Below, piece after piece: positions 1 to 9,753 of a DNA stretch of 64,000 nt. Every line of letters starts with the position of its first letter. Position 1 is the first letter of the stretch. Both the position numbers and the translations under genes were made by a program. The stretch covers positions 152,435 to 216,434 of the forward strand of contig FR893385.1 of the NCBI GenBank assembly GCA_000433315.1. The letters are read 5' to 3'. The notes beneath the pieces are model-generated. The model saw only the letters and a program-made list of their open reading frames with translations. It made no database searches and was not told the DNA's origin. The DNA is from Firmicutes bacterium CAG:345 (GTDB lineage Bacteria > Bacillota_I > Bacilli_A > RFN20 > CAG-288).

Positions 1-482
1 GGTCTTTCTTTTCCTTGTGTTTTATTAAGATATTTTTCTACATTCTCTTTTCCAACCATCCACGAAACGAAAGGCTTACCGAGTTTTCTTCCAACAAAAA
101 ATGCTAGCATCGATGCAGGTATAATCGCTAAAAGTGAATATATTGCTGGTTCATACCAATTTCCAAATACAAAAACTCCTGCGGCCGTTGTAACCATAGC
201 TGGTATAGGCAAAACTGAAACTTGTAAAAATTGAATTGCAAAATAAACCAAAGCACTTACAAAATGATATTTGCTTTGAATTATTTTTTGTAATTCTTCT
301 GTAGAAGAAATCTTATCTAAAATCCCATAATTATCTAAAATTAGGTACAATAGAAAAATTATTATCAAGACAAAAGAAATACCTAAATAAGCCTTTAAAT
401 AATTGCTTGCTTTAAAATTTGCAACATAATTTTTTAGCCAATTATTTAAATTTTTAATTTTAATTAAAATATTCTTTTTCAT
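1..482 (-). CDS. TVP38/TMEM64 (DedA superfamily) membrane protein, partial
   Basis: Reading the minus strand from 482 to the window edge gives about 160 residues with no stop, so the C-terminus lies outside. There is a cytoplasmic basic N-terminus, a hydrophobic segment near residues 33-48, and then the signature stretch of SNARE-associated/TVP38 proteins: a hydrophobic re-entrant region containing VLPIPAMVTTAAGVFVFG, followed by GRKLGKP. Known members are integral membrane proteins, and some DedA relatives move lipids across the bilayer. An in-frame ATG at 494 is possible, but AAGGAT lies just before 482, which decides the start. It follows the helicase-like gene by 19 bases on the same strand. 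Family assignment is good; substrate unknown. Confidence 0.75.
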   Translation of the reverse strand, partial: MKKNILIKIKNLNNWLKNYVANFKASNYLKAYLGISFVLIIIFLLYLILDNYGILDKISSTEELQKIIQSKYHFVSALVYFAIQFLQVSVLPIPAMVTTAAGVFVFGNWYEPAIYSLLAIIPASMLAFFVGRKLGKPFVSWMVGKENVEKYLNKTQGKER

Positions 483-501
483 ACTATCCTTCATATTTTA
501 A

Positions 502-3500
502 TTATGCATCTTTTTGCTTCTTTTTATAAATAGAAAGTTGTTCATTTTCAGATATTGAAATTTTTTCTTCATTGAGCAAAATAGTTATAGCCTTTTCATA
601 ACTGTCAGAAAAATATTCATTTTCTATATCAATATTAAGTACTTTAGATAATTCTTTCTTTAACGTTTGCTTATATAAAAAACTAAAAGAGAAAAGATAT
701 TTTAAAATTCCATCAATTAGTTCTTCCAAAATAAATGAATCTTTTTCATTCTTATGAAGACAAATATATCGAGGATTCGAAGGATAATAAAAATCATCTT
801 TCTCATATATTTTGCCTTGCTCCATCAAAATATCAAATTTCATTTTAATTGTAATAAGATAGTTATCTTTTTCTTCCACACGAATTGGTAAAGCTGATAA
901 TATTGTAATCTCATCAGTATCCTCTAAATTTTCTAGGTGCGTCTTTTCTATAAAGCTATCATAAAGTTCTTCTAATTTTTGAATATACTTTTCTTTATTT
1001 TCTAATTCGGATTGTTTAGAGTCTGGAACATAATAATCTGAAATCATCTTAACAGGCTCAGTAATAAATTTTAAAGTTTTTTCTGTAATCAAAGCTAAAA
1101 ATATTGCAGATACTTCAATAGGAACAATATCATAAATATTAGAAATTACAGGAAAAAAAGAAGCAACATATTTTTCTTTTTCTTTTATTCCATTTTCTGG
1201 AATTAATAAATATTGTGGTTTATCAATACCTGGTCTAGCAATAACTAAAGGATATATATTTTCTTTATAACAATAATCTTTTTTTACAATTAATCCTAAT
1301 TTATTTGCTTCATGCTTAATTAAATTTAAGAATTTTTCACTGAAAATAGAATAATCTATATAATTTATAATAGTAGAAAAATTATAATTAATTTCAGGAA
1401 TATAATTATCTAAATTTATGATTTCATTATTTATTTTAATATTTTTATTTTCATTATTAGATAATAAAATAATACTTTTACTTGTCAATAATATATTGAG
1501 CCAGTCAACTTCAGAAACATTTTCAATATTATCAACAATCATTATATCCTTAACAAAAGCTGTATTATATTCATCAAATTCATCAATTAAAGTTAAAGGA
1601 TAAATTATTTTTACAAAGTCTTGGAAAGAAGTAATCATTTTTAAATTACGTAAATTACTATATGAATTATAAAGTTTAGTAATTTTTAAATAATAATTTT
1701 TGAATTCTTCGTCCTCAAAGCCATTATAAATATTTTTATTTATTGAATTTATAATATTCAAATTTAAATTGTGGTTATTATTTTTTAATCCTGTTCTCCA
1801 TAAAGGTTTAAATATTCTAATTTGATCCTCAATGTCTTTGATTTCTGAAAGTTCAATCTTTTTATATGCATTTACCAAAGAAGAAAAATATTCTAATTCC
1901 AAATTATCAAAAGTTTGATTATTTTCAATAATATCATTTATAACTTCTTTTAATGGTAAAGAAGTTTCATTGCTGATCTTTGAAAATTTATAAGCATCTT
2001 CGTAAATTTTATAATCAATACTTTTAAACTTAATCAAAAGATTTTCCACATCAGAAAAAGACATCAATTCATAATCTTTTTGTTCTCCTGAATCAAAAAG
2101 CATTTTTAAGTTATCATAATCATTTTCAAGATTGCGCGATGTCTTTTCTAAAATAGGAAATATTTCAGATTGAAGTTTACTTCTAAATTCATTATTTTCT
2201 AAATAATCACGAATAAATTTATTATTTTTAAAATCAATATCATCATAAAGATGCACATGGGTATCTAATGTTCTACGATATTCAAAAGCATCATATGCTT
2301 CTTTGGCTTTATCAATTGTTGATGCATCTATATTTTTTTGATATAGATCATTTTGCATAATTTTTAATTCTTTTTGATTATTTAAATAAATATTGATTAG
2401 TCTGACAAAAAAATTAATATTTTTCCTATCAGGATTTTTTTCAAAATGAATTAATGTATCGACAGCCTTTCTATGAATTCTGCCCTTTTCATTATAATCA
2501 GCAACTAATTGTTCAATATTGTATCCCCAAAATTCTGGCTCAGCATATAAATCAATAGTTGATTTTGATGAACTAAGCATATTGTATTTATTAATAATTT
2601 CAATTAGCTCATTCTGAGGATAATAATTAGTTTCCATCTGGATATATGGAAAATATGCTTCTTTATATTGCTTTAATACTAAAAAATGTTTTTCAAGTCG
2701 GAAATAATCTTTTAAACTTTTTATTTTATCAACTTTCAATTTTTCAAAATCTAATTCATCAATTTTTCCTTTGAAAATTTCAATATCATTTAATGTTTTT
2801 GTAATCAATTCAATAAAATTTTTATATGTATTTTCATTTGCACGAGAAGTTAAGCCATAAAAAGGATGAGCAGATAAAGGAATATGTTTTAGCGAATTTA
2901 ATTTATTAAACTCCGAAAAGAATTTTTTATCTTTCAATAAATCTTCTTCATCATATTCTTCAAGCTCAATATCAAATTTAACATTCTTTAGATTACTGTA
3001 ATTTATCAGCATATCAACATTTTCAAAAATATTATTTCCTAAAGGTAAAGAAAAAGTTTCATTTTTTTGTTCTTGGAGTTCAAAATATTTTTTATATAAA
3101 CCAAAAACATTATAATTTTTATTATCAGTTTTCCATTTTTTTCTATCAATTAATAAATAATTTTCTTTGTAATAAGGATAAAAAATAAATTTATCAATAT
3201 TATATTTTTTTCTTATATTGTCAAACAATTTTGTGTTTTTAGTAAATATACCAACATTTTTCTTATTCAGTAAAGATTCTAAAATTATTTTTGTAGAAAC
3301 ATATTCTTTTATATTTTCATTTTCAACATTTAATATTAAACAATTTGAAAATTTCAAATTATAAAAAATCTTATTCAAAATAAAATCATTTGAAAAAATA
3401 TGTTTAGTTTCTATAGTATTTTGATTCTTATTTTTAGTAAAAAAATGATTCAATGAAAAATTTTCTAAAAGACCTTCATGAAAAGAAACATTTAAATATG

Positions 3501-4131
3501 GATAATCTTTTTTCCATGAAAGATTAGAAAGAACAATAGCTTTTTCAATTCTAATTAAATGATTAAAATCTTTTTCTAATATTTCATCATATATTTTTTG
3601 AAAATCTAAAAGATAACCATCATATGATATATCAATATCATAAATTTTCTTTAAATATTTAATAAGAACTTTGTTAAATATCGGTTCTTTATCTTTTAAA
3701 ACAATTTTGTATTCATTTTTCTCAATAACAACAATAACTTTAAAGAAAAATAAAGGAGCTATTATATTTTCTTGTTGATCTAAACTAGGATAAATTACTT
3801 GCATTACACTTAAAAATAATTCATTTCCTTCATATTGTTCTAATTTTATCAAGGCCTCATTATCATACGAAGATAAAATTAGTTCATCACCTTTTTTGTT
3901 ATTTAAATTAGAGAATCCTTTGATTAAATTTTCAAAATTTTTATCCTTACTATTTTTAAAATTATACAAATATTTAAATATTGCTTTTCTATTATTTAAA
4001 AAATCATCAAGAAATTTATTATAATCTAAAGCAAATAAATAAAGATGATCAGACTTGTCATTATCAACATACTGATCTTTTTGTCCGTCTAAATATATTT
4101 CAACATCTTTAATAAGATCACCAATATTCAT
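502..4131 (-). CDS. Large protein resembling an inactivated SF1 helicase-nuclease (DUF4011/DUF3320-like)
   Basis: 1209 residues. The layout follows the large DUF4011 superfamily-I helicases, but every catalytic motif is lost. Around residues 260-295 the segment that should be the Walker A P-loop reads LILNVENENIKEYVSTKI, with no GxGKT, followed by the usual 'VGIFTKNTKLFDNIRKK' strand and helix. The HPFYGL motif typical of these proteins follows near residue 420, then a long helical region. Around 860 the Walker B position reads IMIVDNIEN instead of DEAS, and about 25 residues later the GDxxQ position reads SNNEN. Near 975 the Vsr-like nuclease core reads LLIPENG instead of IECDG. The last ~75 residues resemble DUF3320. 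It has its own promoter and GGTG ribosome site. Assignment is by pattern only; a binding or scaffold role is an inference. Confidence 0.5.
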   Translation of the reverse strand: MNIGDLIKDVEIYLDGQKDQYVDNDKSDHLYLFALDYNKFLDDFLNNRKAIFKYLYNFKNSKDKNFENLIKGFSNLNNKKGDELILSSYDNEALIKLEQYEGNELFLSVMQVIYPSLDQQENIIAPLFFFKVIVVIEKNEYKIVLKDKEPIFNKVLIKYLKKIYDIDISYDGYLLDFQKIYDEILEKDFNHLIRIEKAIVLSNLSWKKDYPYLNVSFHEGLLENFSLNHFFTKNKNQNTIETKHIFSNDFILNKIFYNLKFSNCLILNVENENIKEYVSTKIILESLLNKKNVGIFTKNTKLFDNIRKKYNIDKFIFYPYYKENYLLIDRKKWKTDNKNYNVFGLYKKYFELQEQKNETFSLPLGNNIFENVDMLINYSNLKNVKFDIELEEYDEEDLLKDKKFFSEFNKLNSLKHIPLSAHPFYGLTSRANENTYKNFIELITKTLNDIEIFKGKIDELDFEKLKVDKIKSLKDYFRLEKHFLVLKQYKEAYFPYIQMETNYYPQNELIEIINKYNMLSSSKSTIDLYAEPEFWGYNIEQLVADYNEKGRIHRKAVDTLIHFEKNPDRKNINFFVRLINIYLNNQKELKIMQNDLYQKNIDASTIDKAKEAYDAFEYRRTLDTHVHLYDDIDFKNNKFIRDYLENNEFRSKLQSEIFPILEKTSRNLENDYDNLKMLFDSGEQKDYELMSFSDVENLLIKFKSIDYKIYEDAYKFSKISNETSLPLKEVINDIIENNQTFDNLELEYFSSLVNAYKKIELSEIKDIEDQIRIFKPLWRTGLKNNNHNLNLNIINSINKNIYNGFEDEEFKNYYLKITKLYNSYSNLRNLKMITSFQDFVKIIYPLTLIDEFDEYNTAFVKDIMIVDNIENVSEVDWLNILLTSKSIILLSNNENKNIKINNEIINLDNYIPEINYNFSTIINYIDYSIFSEKFLNLIKHEANKLGLIVKKDYCYKENIYPLVIARPGIDKPQYLLIPENGIKEKEKYVASFFPVISNIYDIVPIEVSAIFLALITEKTLKFITEPVKMISDYYVPDSKQSELENKEKYIQKLEELYDSFIEKTHLENLEDTDEITILSALPIRVEEKDNYLITIKMKFDILMEQGKIYEKDDFYYPSNPRYICLHKNEKDSFILEELIDGILKYLFSFSFLYKQTLKKELSKVLNIDIENEYFSDSYEKAITILLNEEKISISENEQLSIYKKKQKDA

Positions 4132-4151
4132 TAGTTAGCACCATATGCTTT

Positions 4152-4180
4152 ATTATACTAGAAAAAGAGATTTAAGTTAA
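4152..4180 (-). promoter_or_regulatory. Sigma-A promoter for the helicase-like gene
   Basis: On the minus strand TTAACT, 17 bases, then TATAAT, ending about 20 bases before the ATG at 4131. This separates the gene from the upstream pho operon. Confidence 0.55.
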
Positions 4181-4198
4181 TACCCTTACTATATATTT

Positions 4199-5893
4199 TT
4201 ATTTTTCAAAAATCACAGTTATTATTGTGCCTTTTCCTAAAGAACTATCAATCTTAATATCTGCACCATATAATATACATATATGTTTTACTATCGCTAG
4301 TCCTAACCCTGTTCCACCAGTCTGTCTACTTCGGGATTTTTCAACTCGATAAAATCTTTCAAAAATTCTTTTTTGATCTTCCTTAGCTATACCTATACCA
4401 GTATCTCTTACTTCAAAAACAACTTTTTGTCCTTGATCTTTTATATCAATATTTATTTTCCCATTATCACAGTTGTATCTAACAGCATTTTCAATAAGAT
4501 TCTTTTCAAGTTCAAACATATGATTATAATTAGCCGAATAAATTGCTTTTCCTTCAATTATCACCTCTATTCCTTTTTTAGATATTTCATTTTTTAAAGA
4601 ATCAACTATTTCGAAAGCAATTTTATTCAAATCAATTTCTATCCGTTCAAAATTAGTTTCATTTTCCAAAGTACTTAACTTTAGCATATCATTTACTAAA
4701 TTTTGCATTCTTTTAGTTTCTTTATCAATTTGTAAAATTGGTTTAACTAAATTCTCATTAGTATTTTGCATAGCCATAATATCATTAAATCCACGAATAA
4801 CTGTTAAAGGTGTTTTCAATTCATGTGAAGCATTGGCGAAAAATTCACTTCTCATATTCGCATTTTCAACACTATTTGTTATATCAGTAAGAATAACTAT
4901 AACCAAAAAATTAGTAAGAGAAATTTCTGATTCAATACGTTTCAAAGTTGTTAAATAAAAATTATTATCAATACGTAATGTATATCTTTCAATTTTTTTG
5001 TTATTAATAACTTCGTTTATATCTTCACATAATTTTAGTGAACTTATAATATTCAAATAATTTTTTCCAACGCAATCTTTTTTATAATTAAAAATATCCA
5101 GAAATTCATAATTTGCAAGTTCAATTATTCCATTTCCATTTAAAACCAAAATACCCTCATTAATATTTGCTATTATAGAACTAAGCTTATTCTGCTCAAA
5201 TTTTGCATCGTTAATTTGTTTCAATATTTTATTTTCTAAATCATTAATTTCTTGTACAATACTTCTTATTTCTGGATAATCATTATCCAATTTAATTTTC
5301 GAAAATTTTTCATCATTAACACATTTTATGCTTTCTTTAATATTAGAAAATTGTTGTGTAACTTTTTTGGATACCTTTGAAGATAAGTAAATAGCTATAA
5401 TACTCGAAATAATTAATATAAGAATCGCAATCACCATAGATTTTTTCAAATAACTAATAAAATTAGATGCTGGAGAAGAAATTCTCACAAAAAAATAATC
5501 CCCATCAGATAGATTTATTTTTTCAGCATAGAAAAACATATCACAATCTAAACTATCACTATGCCTAATAAATACCAATGGTTCATCTTCATTTGCCTTT
5601 ATAATTTCTGGACGATTTAAATGATTAGGTAAAGAAGATACTTCATCAAGATAACTATCAGCTATCACATTTCCATCTTTGGAAATTATCGATATTCGAT
5701 ATTGTGAATCAACATCTTTAGTCAATGCGCCATTAATTTTATAAATATTTGCAACAACTTTTGTAGTTTGAATAAGATTGTTGCATTCAGATTCATAAAC
5801 ACTATTACCCGCAATTAAAACTGCTGCCAAAAACATTATAAAATTGGAAAGTACAACTAATATAGAAAACCAAAGAGATAACTTCTTTTTCAT
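4199..5893 (-). CDS. phoR: Phosphate sensor histidine kinase PhoR
   Basis: 564 residues. Membrane segment near 8-29, an extracytoplasmic sensor of ~120 residues, a second membrane segment near 152-170, a HAMP-like and PAS-like region (about 240-340), then the kinase core. The phospho-acceptor histidine is about residue 357 in SHELKTPLT; the N box is NLIENAVRYN, G1 is DTGIGIA and G2 is GTGLGLAIV. It phosphorylates the response regulator encoded just upstream, with which it overlaps by 4 bases (ATGA type). Its place at the end of a pst-phoU-phoP operon assigns it to phosphate limitation rather than another stimulus. Confidence 0.9.
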   Translation of the reverse strand: MKKKLSLWFSILVVLSNFIMFLAAVLIAGNSVYESECNNLIQTTKVVANIYKINGALTKDVDSQYRISIISKDGNVIADSYLDEVSSLPNHLNRPEIIKANEDEPLVFIRHSDSLDCDMFFYAEKINLSDGDYFFVRISSPASNFISYLKKSMVIAILILIISSIIAIYLSSKVSKKVTQQFSNIKESIKCVNDEKFSKIKLDNDYPEIRSIVQEINDLENKILKQINDAKFEQNKLSSIIANINEGILVLNGNGIIELANYEFLDIFNYKKDCVGKNYLNIISSLKLCEDINEVINNKKIERYTLRIDNNFYLTTLKRIESEISLTNFLVIVILTDITNSVENANMRSEFFANASHELKTPLTVIRGFNDIMAMQNTNENLVKPILQIDKETKRMQNLVNDMLKLSTLENETNFERIEIDLNKIAFEIVDSLKNEISKKGIEVIIEGKAIYSANYNHMFELEKNLIENAVRYNCDNGKINIDIKDQGQKVVFEVRDTGIGIAKEDQKRIFERFYRVEKSRSRQTGGTGLGLAIVKHICILYGADIKIDSSLGKGTIITVIFEK

Positions 5894-6573
5894 TTCAAAA
5901 TAAATCCTATACCTCTTATTGTTTCTATAGTTACATCAGAATTGTTTTCACTTAATATTTTTCGTAAAGAAGAAATATGCATATCCAAAGTTCTTGTTTC
6001 TAAACAGGCATTAGTGCCCCAAATTTGATTAAACAATACTTCCCTAGTCATCAATTTATCGTTATTAATAACTAGAATTTTTAAAAGATCATATAATTTT
6101 AAAGCAATTTGAATTTTATTTTTATTAATTTTAACTTCATGAATATTATCATCAATTTCGATATCTTTATAAATAAAATTTTTTACTTCTGGAATATTGG
6201 ATTCATATTTTCTTAAATTAGCATTTATTCTTGCAACTAATTCCATTATTCCAAAAGGTTTGGATATATAATCATCACAGCCTTCATCTAATGCTTTAAC
6301 TTTACTCAATTCTTGATTTTTAGCAGAAACCATTATTACAGGAATATTTTTTGTTTTACTATTTGACTTTAAGAAATTTAAAATTTCAAAACCATCAAGT
6401 CCATCTAACATAATATCCAAAAGGAAAATATCTGGCGTTTTTGTTTCTAATCGTGAAAATAATTTTGTTGAATTTTCAAAACATTCTACTTCTAATCCAG
6501 CACTATTTAAAGCGATATCATACAATTGTCTTATATCTTCATCATCCTCTACAGCGAAAACAACTTTTTTCAT
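5890..6573 (-). CDS. phoP: Phosphate response regulator PhoP (OmpR family)
   Basis: 227 residues from the ATG at 6573, chosen because AGAGG stands 4 bases before it; the longer open frame would run into phoU and lacks a ribosome site. The receiver has the acidic pocket VEDDED, the phosphorylated aspartate at residue 53 (FLLDIMLDG) and the lysine of SKPFG. The C-terminal winged helix ends in the usual TIRGIGF hairpin. Phosphorylated PhoP would bind TTACAT-type repeats; such repeats lie upstream of pstS at 10701-10728, so the operon is probably autoregulated. Confidence 0.93.
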   Translation of the reverse strand: MKKVVFAVEDDEDIRQLYDIALNSAGLEVECFENSTKLFSRLETKTPDIFLLDIMLDGLDGFEILNFLKSNSKTKNIPVIMVSAKNQELSKVKALDEGCDDYISKPFGIMELVARINANLRKYESNIPEVKNFIYKDIEIDDNIHEVKINKNKIQIALKLYDLLKILVINNDKLMTREVLFNQIWGTNACLETRTLDMHISSLRKILSENNSDVTIETIRGIGFILK

Positions 6574-6580
6574 AAAACCT

Positions 6581-7228
6581 CTATTGGTGACTTCCAGTAA
6601 TACAGTAATCAACCCATTCTCCAATATTTACAGCGTGATCAGCTATTCTTTCTAAATACTTAGCAATCATTAAAATCATAATAGCATCATCTGCACTGCT
6701 TGAGTCTAGCTTAATAAGAAGAATTAAATCTTTTTTTACTATTTCAAATAAATCATCTACTCTATCATCTCTTTTATCAAGACCTCTGGCTAATTCAAGA
6801 TCTTGATCTATATATGATTGAACACTATCCTTTACCATAGCAATAGCATTTTTTGCCATTTCTGGAATATGTTCCAATCTTTTTATATATGTTTTTCCAT
6901 TAAATTGCAATGCTATTTCACAAATATCACGTGCATTATCTCCAATTCTTTCTAAATCAGTAATCATTTTCAAGGCAGCTGATACTTCGCGAAAATCCCC
7001 AGCAACTGGATGTTCCATCAATAAAATTTTCAAACATTCTTGCTCAATATCTCTTTCTAGTGAATCTATTTCTTTTTCTTTTCTAAAAGTATCTTCTATC
7101 AATAAAGAATCTTTATTCAATAATGCATTTATACTCTCTTGAATTGCCGATATTACTTTTTTTTGCATCAATAATAATTTTTGATTAATTTCTTCTAATT
7201 CAACAAAATATTTTTTTCGTATTGACAT
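6581..7228 (-). CDS. phoU: Phosphate transport regulator PhoU
   Basis: 215 residues, with two PhoU helical repeats. Conserved E/DxxxD metal-binding patterns are visible in LERIGDNARDI and LERIADHAVNIGE. PhoU links the Pst transporter to the PhoR kinase and damps signalling when phosphate is plentiful. Three in-frame ATGs lie near the start; the one at 7228 has AGGAG at the best spacing, while one at 7234 would be only a base from it. Lies between pstB and phoP in the same operon. Confidence 0.92.
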   Translation of the reverse strand: MSIRKKYFVELEEINQKLLLMQKKVISAIQESINALLNKDSLLIEDTFRKEKEIDSLERDIEQECLKILLMEHPVAGDFREVSAALKMITDLERIGDNARDICEIALQFNGKTYIKRLEHIPEMAKNAIAMVKDSVQSYIDQDLELARGLDKRDDRVDDLFEIVKKDLILLIKLDSSSADDAIMILMIAKYLERIADHAVNIGEWVDYCITGSHQ

Positions 7229-7241
7229 ATACATTCTCCTA

Positions 7242-8006
7242 TTAACCAAATCTTCCTGTTATATAATTTTCTGTTCTTTTATCATTTGGTTTATTAAATA
7301 TTTTTTCCGTATCATCAAATTCCACTAATTCTCCTAGAAGAAAGAAAGCAGTTTTATCAGCAACTCTAGTAGCTTGCTGCATATTATGAGTAACAATAAT
7401 TATCGTGTAATCTTTTTTTAATTCATCTATTAATTCTTCAATTTTACTTGTAGAAATGGGATCTAAAGCCGATGTTGGCTCATCCATCAATAATATTTTA
7501 GGATTTGCTGCCAAACTTCTTGCAATGCATAATCTTTGCTGTTGTCCTCCAGATAATCCTAAAGCACTTTTTTTCAAGCGGTCTTTAACCTCATCAAATA
7601 TCGAAGCTTTCTTTAAACTTTCTTCTACAATTCTGTCTAACTCCGTTCTTTTTTTTAATCCAAATGTTCGCGGTGCAAATGCAATATTATCATAAATACT
7701 CATTGGAAAAGGATTAGGTTTTTGGAAGACCATACCAACATTTTTTCTGAGCTCATTAACATCTATTTTTGAATCATAAATATCTTTTCCACCTATCAAT
7801 ATTTTTCCTTCAATTCTACATGAGTCAATCAAATCATTCATTCTATTAATGGATTTTAAAAAAGTAGATTTCCCACATCCCGAAGGTCCTATCAATGCAG
7901 TAACTTCATTTTCATGAATATCGATATTTATATTTTTTAAAGCTTGGAAATCATTATAATAAAGATTAAATTTTCTTACAGAAATATCAAAATCATTTTC
8001 TTCCAT
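7242..8006 (-). CDS. pstB: Phosphate ABC transporter ATPase PstB
   Basis: 254 residues. Walker A GPSGCGKST near residue 40, Q-loop VFQKPNPFPMSIYDN (the proline-rich form typical of PstB), signature LSGGQQQR, Walker B ILLMDEPTSALDP and switch histidine in VTHNM. It energises phosphate import through PstC and PstA. It follows pstA with a 1-base gap. Confidence 0.96.
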   Translation of the reverse strand: MEENDFDISVRKFNLYYNDFQALKNINIDIHENEVTALIGPSGCGKSTFLKSINRMNDLIDSCRIEGKILIGGKDIYDSKIDVNELRKNVGMVFQKPNPFPMSIYDNIAFAPRTFGLKKRTELDRIVEESLKKASIFDEVKDRLKKSALGLSGGQQQRLCIARSLAANPKILLMDEPTSALDPISTSKIEELIDELKKDYTIIIVTHNMQQATRVADKTAFFLLGELVEFDDTEKIFNKPNDKRTENYITGRFG

Positions 8007-8007
8007 A

Positions 8008-8844
8008 TCATTCTCCCATCTTTTTCTTCAATAATCTGCCAACAATTGTTGCTGTTAAATTCAAAAATAAAATCAGTGCAATTAAAACTACTGCAGCTGC
8101 TGCAGCCTCATTTGGATGACCAAAACTTCCAAAATAATAAACATCAAGTGCTAAACTTGTTCCTGGTGATAAAATTGATTTTGGAAGTTTATTTGCTACC
8201 ATTCCGGTAGTTAAAATAAGTACAGCACTTTCTGAAACAACTCTCCCCATAGCTAAAATAAGGCTTGATACTATTCCACTAGAAGCAGCTGGTAAAACAA
8301 TTTTAAATATCGTTCTAGCTTTTCCAGCTCCTAAAGCATAGCTTCCTTCTCGATAACTATCTTGAACCGCCAATAAACTTTCTTCGGTTGATCTAACAAT
8401 AACAGGAAGAATCATTATTGATAATGTAAGTGCACCGCCTAAAAGGGAATATCCTAAACCTAATGATACAACAAACATCAAATATCCAAATAATCCATAA
8501 ACAATGCTCGGTATTCCTGCTAATGTTTCAATTGCAATTCGAATTATTTTAACAATTTTATTTCCTTTTTTATTGTATTCAACAAGAAAAATCGCAGTTC
8601 CTATTCCCAAAGGAGCAGCTATAACTATTGAAATTCCAACAAGAATTAATGTTCCAACAATTGCTGATGGTAAAGTTGGATTTTCTTCTGTATATTTTCC
8701 AAATAAAACATGAAAATTCAATTTTGTTAAACCACTGCTAAATACATATATCAAAATAAATAATAAGCTTAAAACAGCAATTCCTGTTGCAAAATAACCA
8801 AGCCATTTTAAAATTACATATAATATATTATTTTTATTTTTCAT
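8008..8844 (-). CDS. pstA: Phosphate ABC transporter permease PstA
   Basis: 278 residues with about six membrane segments and the inner-membrane permease coupling motif EGSYALGAGKARTIFKIVLPAA (EAA loop, here with EGSYALGA). PstA pairs with PstC to form the phosphate channel. The start overlaps the end of pstC by 11 bases, indicating translational coupling. Confidence 0.94.
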   Translation of the reverse strand: MKNKNNILYVILKWLGYFATGIAVLSLLFILIYVFSSGLTKLNFHVLFGKYTEENPTLPSAIVGTLILVGISIVIAAPLGIGTAIFLVEYNKKGNKIVKIIRIAIETLAGIPSIVYGLFGYLMFVVSLGLGYSLLGGALTLSIMILPVIVRSTEESLLAVQDSYREGSYALGAGKARTIFKIVLPAASSGIVSSLILAMGRVVSESAVLILTTGMVANKLPKSILSPGTSLALDVYYFGSFGHPNEAAAAAVVLIALILFLNLTATIVGRLLKKKMGE

Positions 8845-9751
8845 TTGTTTTTCCTTTTTTCTTATCTTTGTTCGATATTTCTTTCAAGCAAGAAAAAGAA
8901 ATATTTAAAAGCAAAGAAAATACAAATAAAACGACACCTGTTGCAACAAGAGCTGAATGAGCATCTCCTTGTAATTCCATAGCGCCGGCAGCGATATTTG
9001 TGGTTAAAGTTCTTACACTTTGAAATAATGAATTTGGCATATCAGCACTTCCACCTATTATCATAGCAACCGCCATGGTCTCACCTATCGCTCTTCCAAT
9101 AGCTAAAACAATTCCAGCAAAAATTCCACTTTTAGCTGCCGGAACAAGAATTTTAAATGTTGCTTGTTCTTTTGTAGCACCTAATGCTAAAGCTCCTTCA
9201 AAATAACTATTAGGCACAGCATATAAAGCATCCAAACTACAAGATATAATTGTCGGCAAAATCATAATTGCTAAAACAATACTTGTTGAAAAAATTCCAA
9301 ACCCAGCTCCTACGCCATCTGGAGCAATATAATCGCGTACAAAAGGTACTATGACTATAAGTCCAAATAAACCATAAATAACAGAAGGGATTCCAGCAAG
9401 CAAATTAATTAATTGCCTTAAAATAGGTACTAATTTTTTATAGCAAAATTTATATAAACAAATAGAAGATAATAATCCTACGGTTACTCCTAAAAAAACA
9501 GCAAGTGCAGTTAAATATAAAGTTGCGACAATCATTCCCCCAATACCATAAAGTGGATTATCTGATAAAGGTGCCCATTGATCAGAAAAAATAAAATTGC
9601 CAACACCTATTTTTGCAATGAACGGAACACCATTTATAAACAAATACAAAGCAATTAAAATCAAAGCAATAATTGAAAAAAAGGCACATCCAAAAAATGT
9701 GCCTTTCATCCATTTTTCTTTAGAGGAAAATAAAGAATAAATAGATTTCAT
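8834..9751 (-). CDS. pstC: Phosphate ABC transporter permease PstC
   Basis: 305 residues. A hydrophobic N-terminal segment is followed by a periplasm-facing loop with FSDQWAPLSDNPLYGIGG, a hallmark of PstC, and by the ABC coupling loop FEGALALGATKEQATFKI. Conserved GxxxAIGETMAVAMIIG follows. The ribosome site is weak because only 2 bases separate it from pstS, so translation is probably coupled; an internal ATG at residue 15 cannot be excluded. Confidence 0.94.
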   Translation of the reverse strand: MKSIYSLFSSKEKWMKGTFFGCAFFSIIALILIALYLFINGVPFIAKIGVGNFIFSDQWAPLSDNPLYGIGGMIVATLYLTALAVFLGVTVGLLSSICLYKFCYKKLVPILRQLINLLAGIPSVIYGLFGLIVIVPFVRDYIAPDGVGAGFGIFSTSIVLAIMILPTIISCSLDALYAVPNSYFEGALALGATKEQATFKILVPAAKSGIFAGIVLAIGRAIGETMAVAMIIGGSADMPNSLFQSVRTLTTNIAAGAMELQGDAHSALVATGVVLFVFSLLLNISFSCLKEISNKDKKKGKTNEK

Positions 9752-9753
9752 TT

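Noticed and set aside
1418..1603. Small plus-strand frame inside the helicase-like gene
   Set aside because: It is an antisense shadow with low-complexity hydrophobic composition and no ribosome site.
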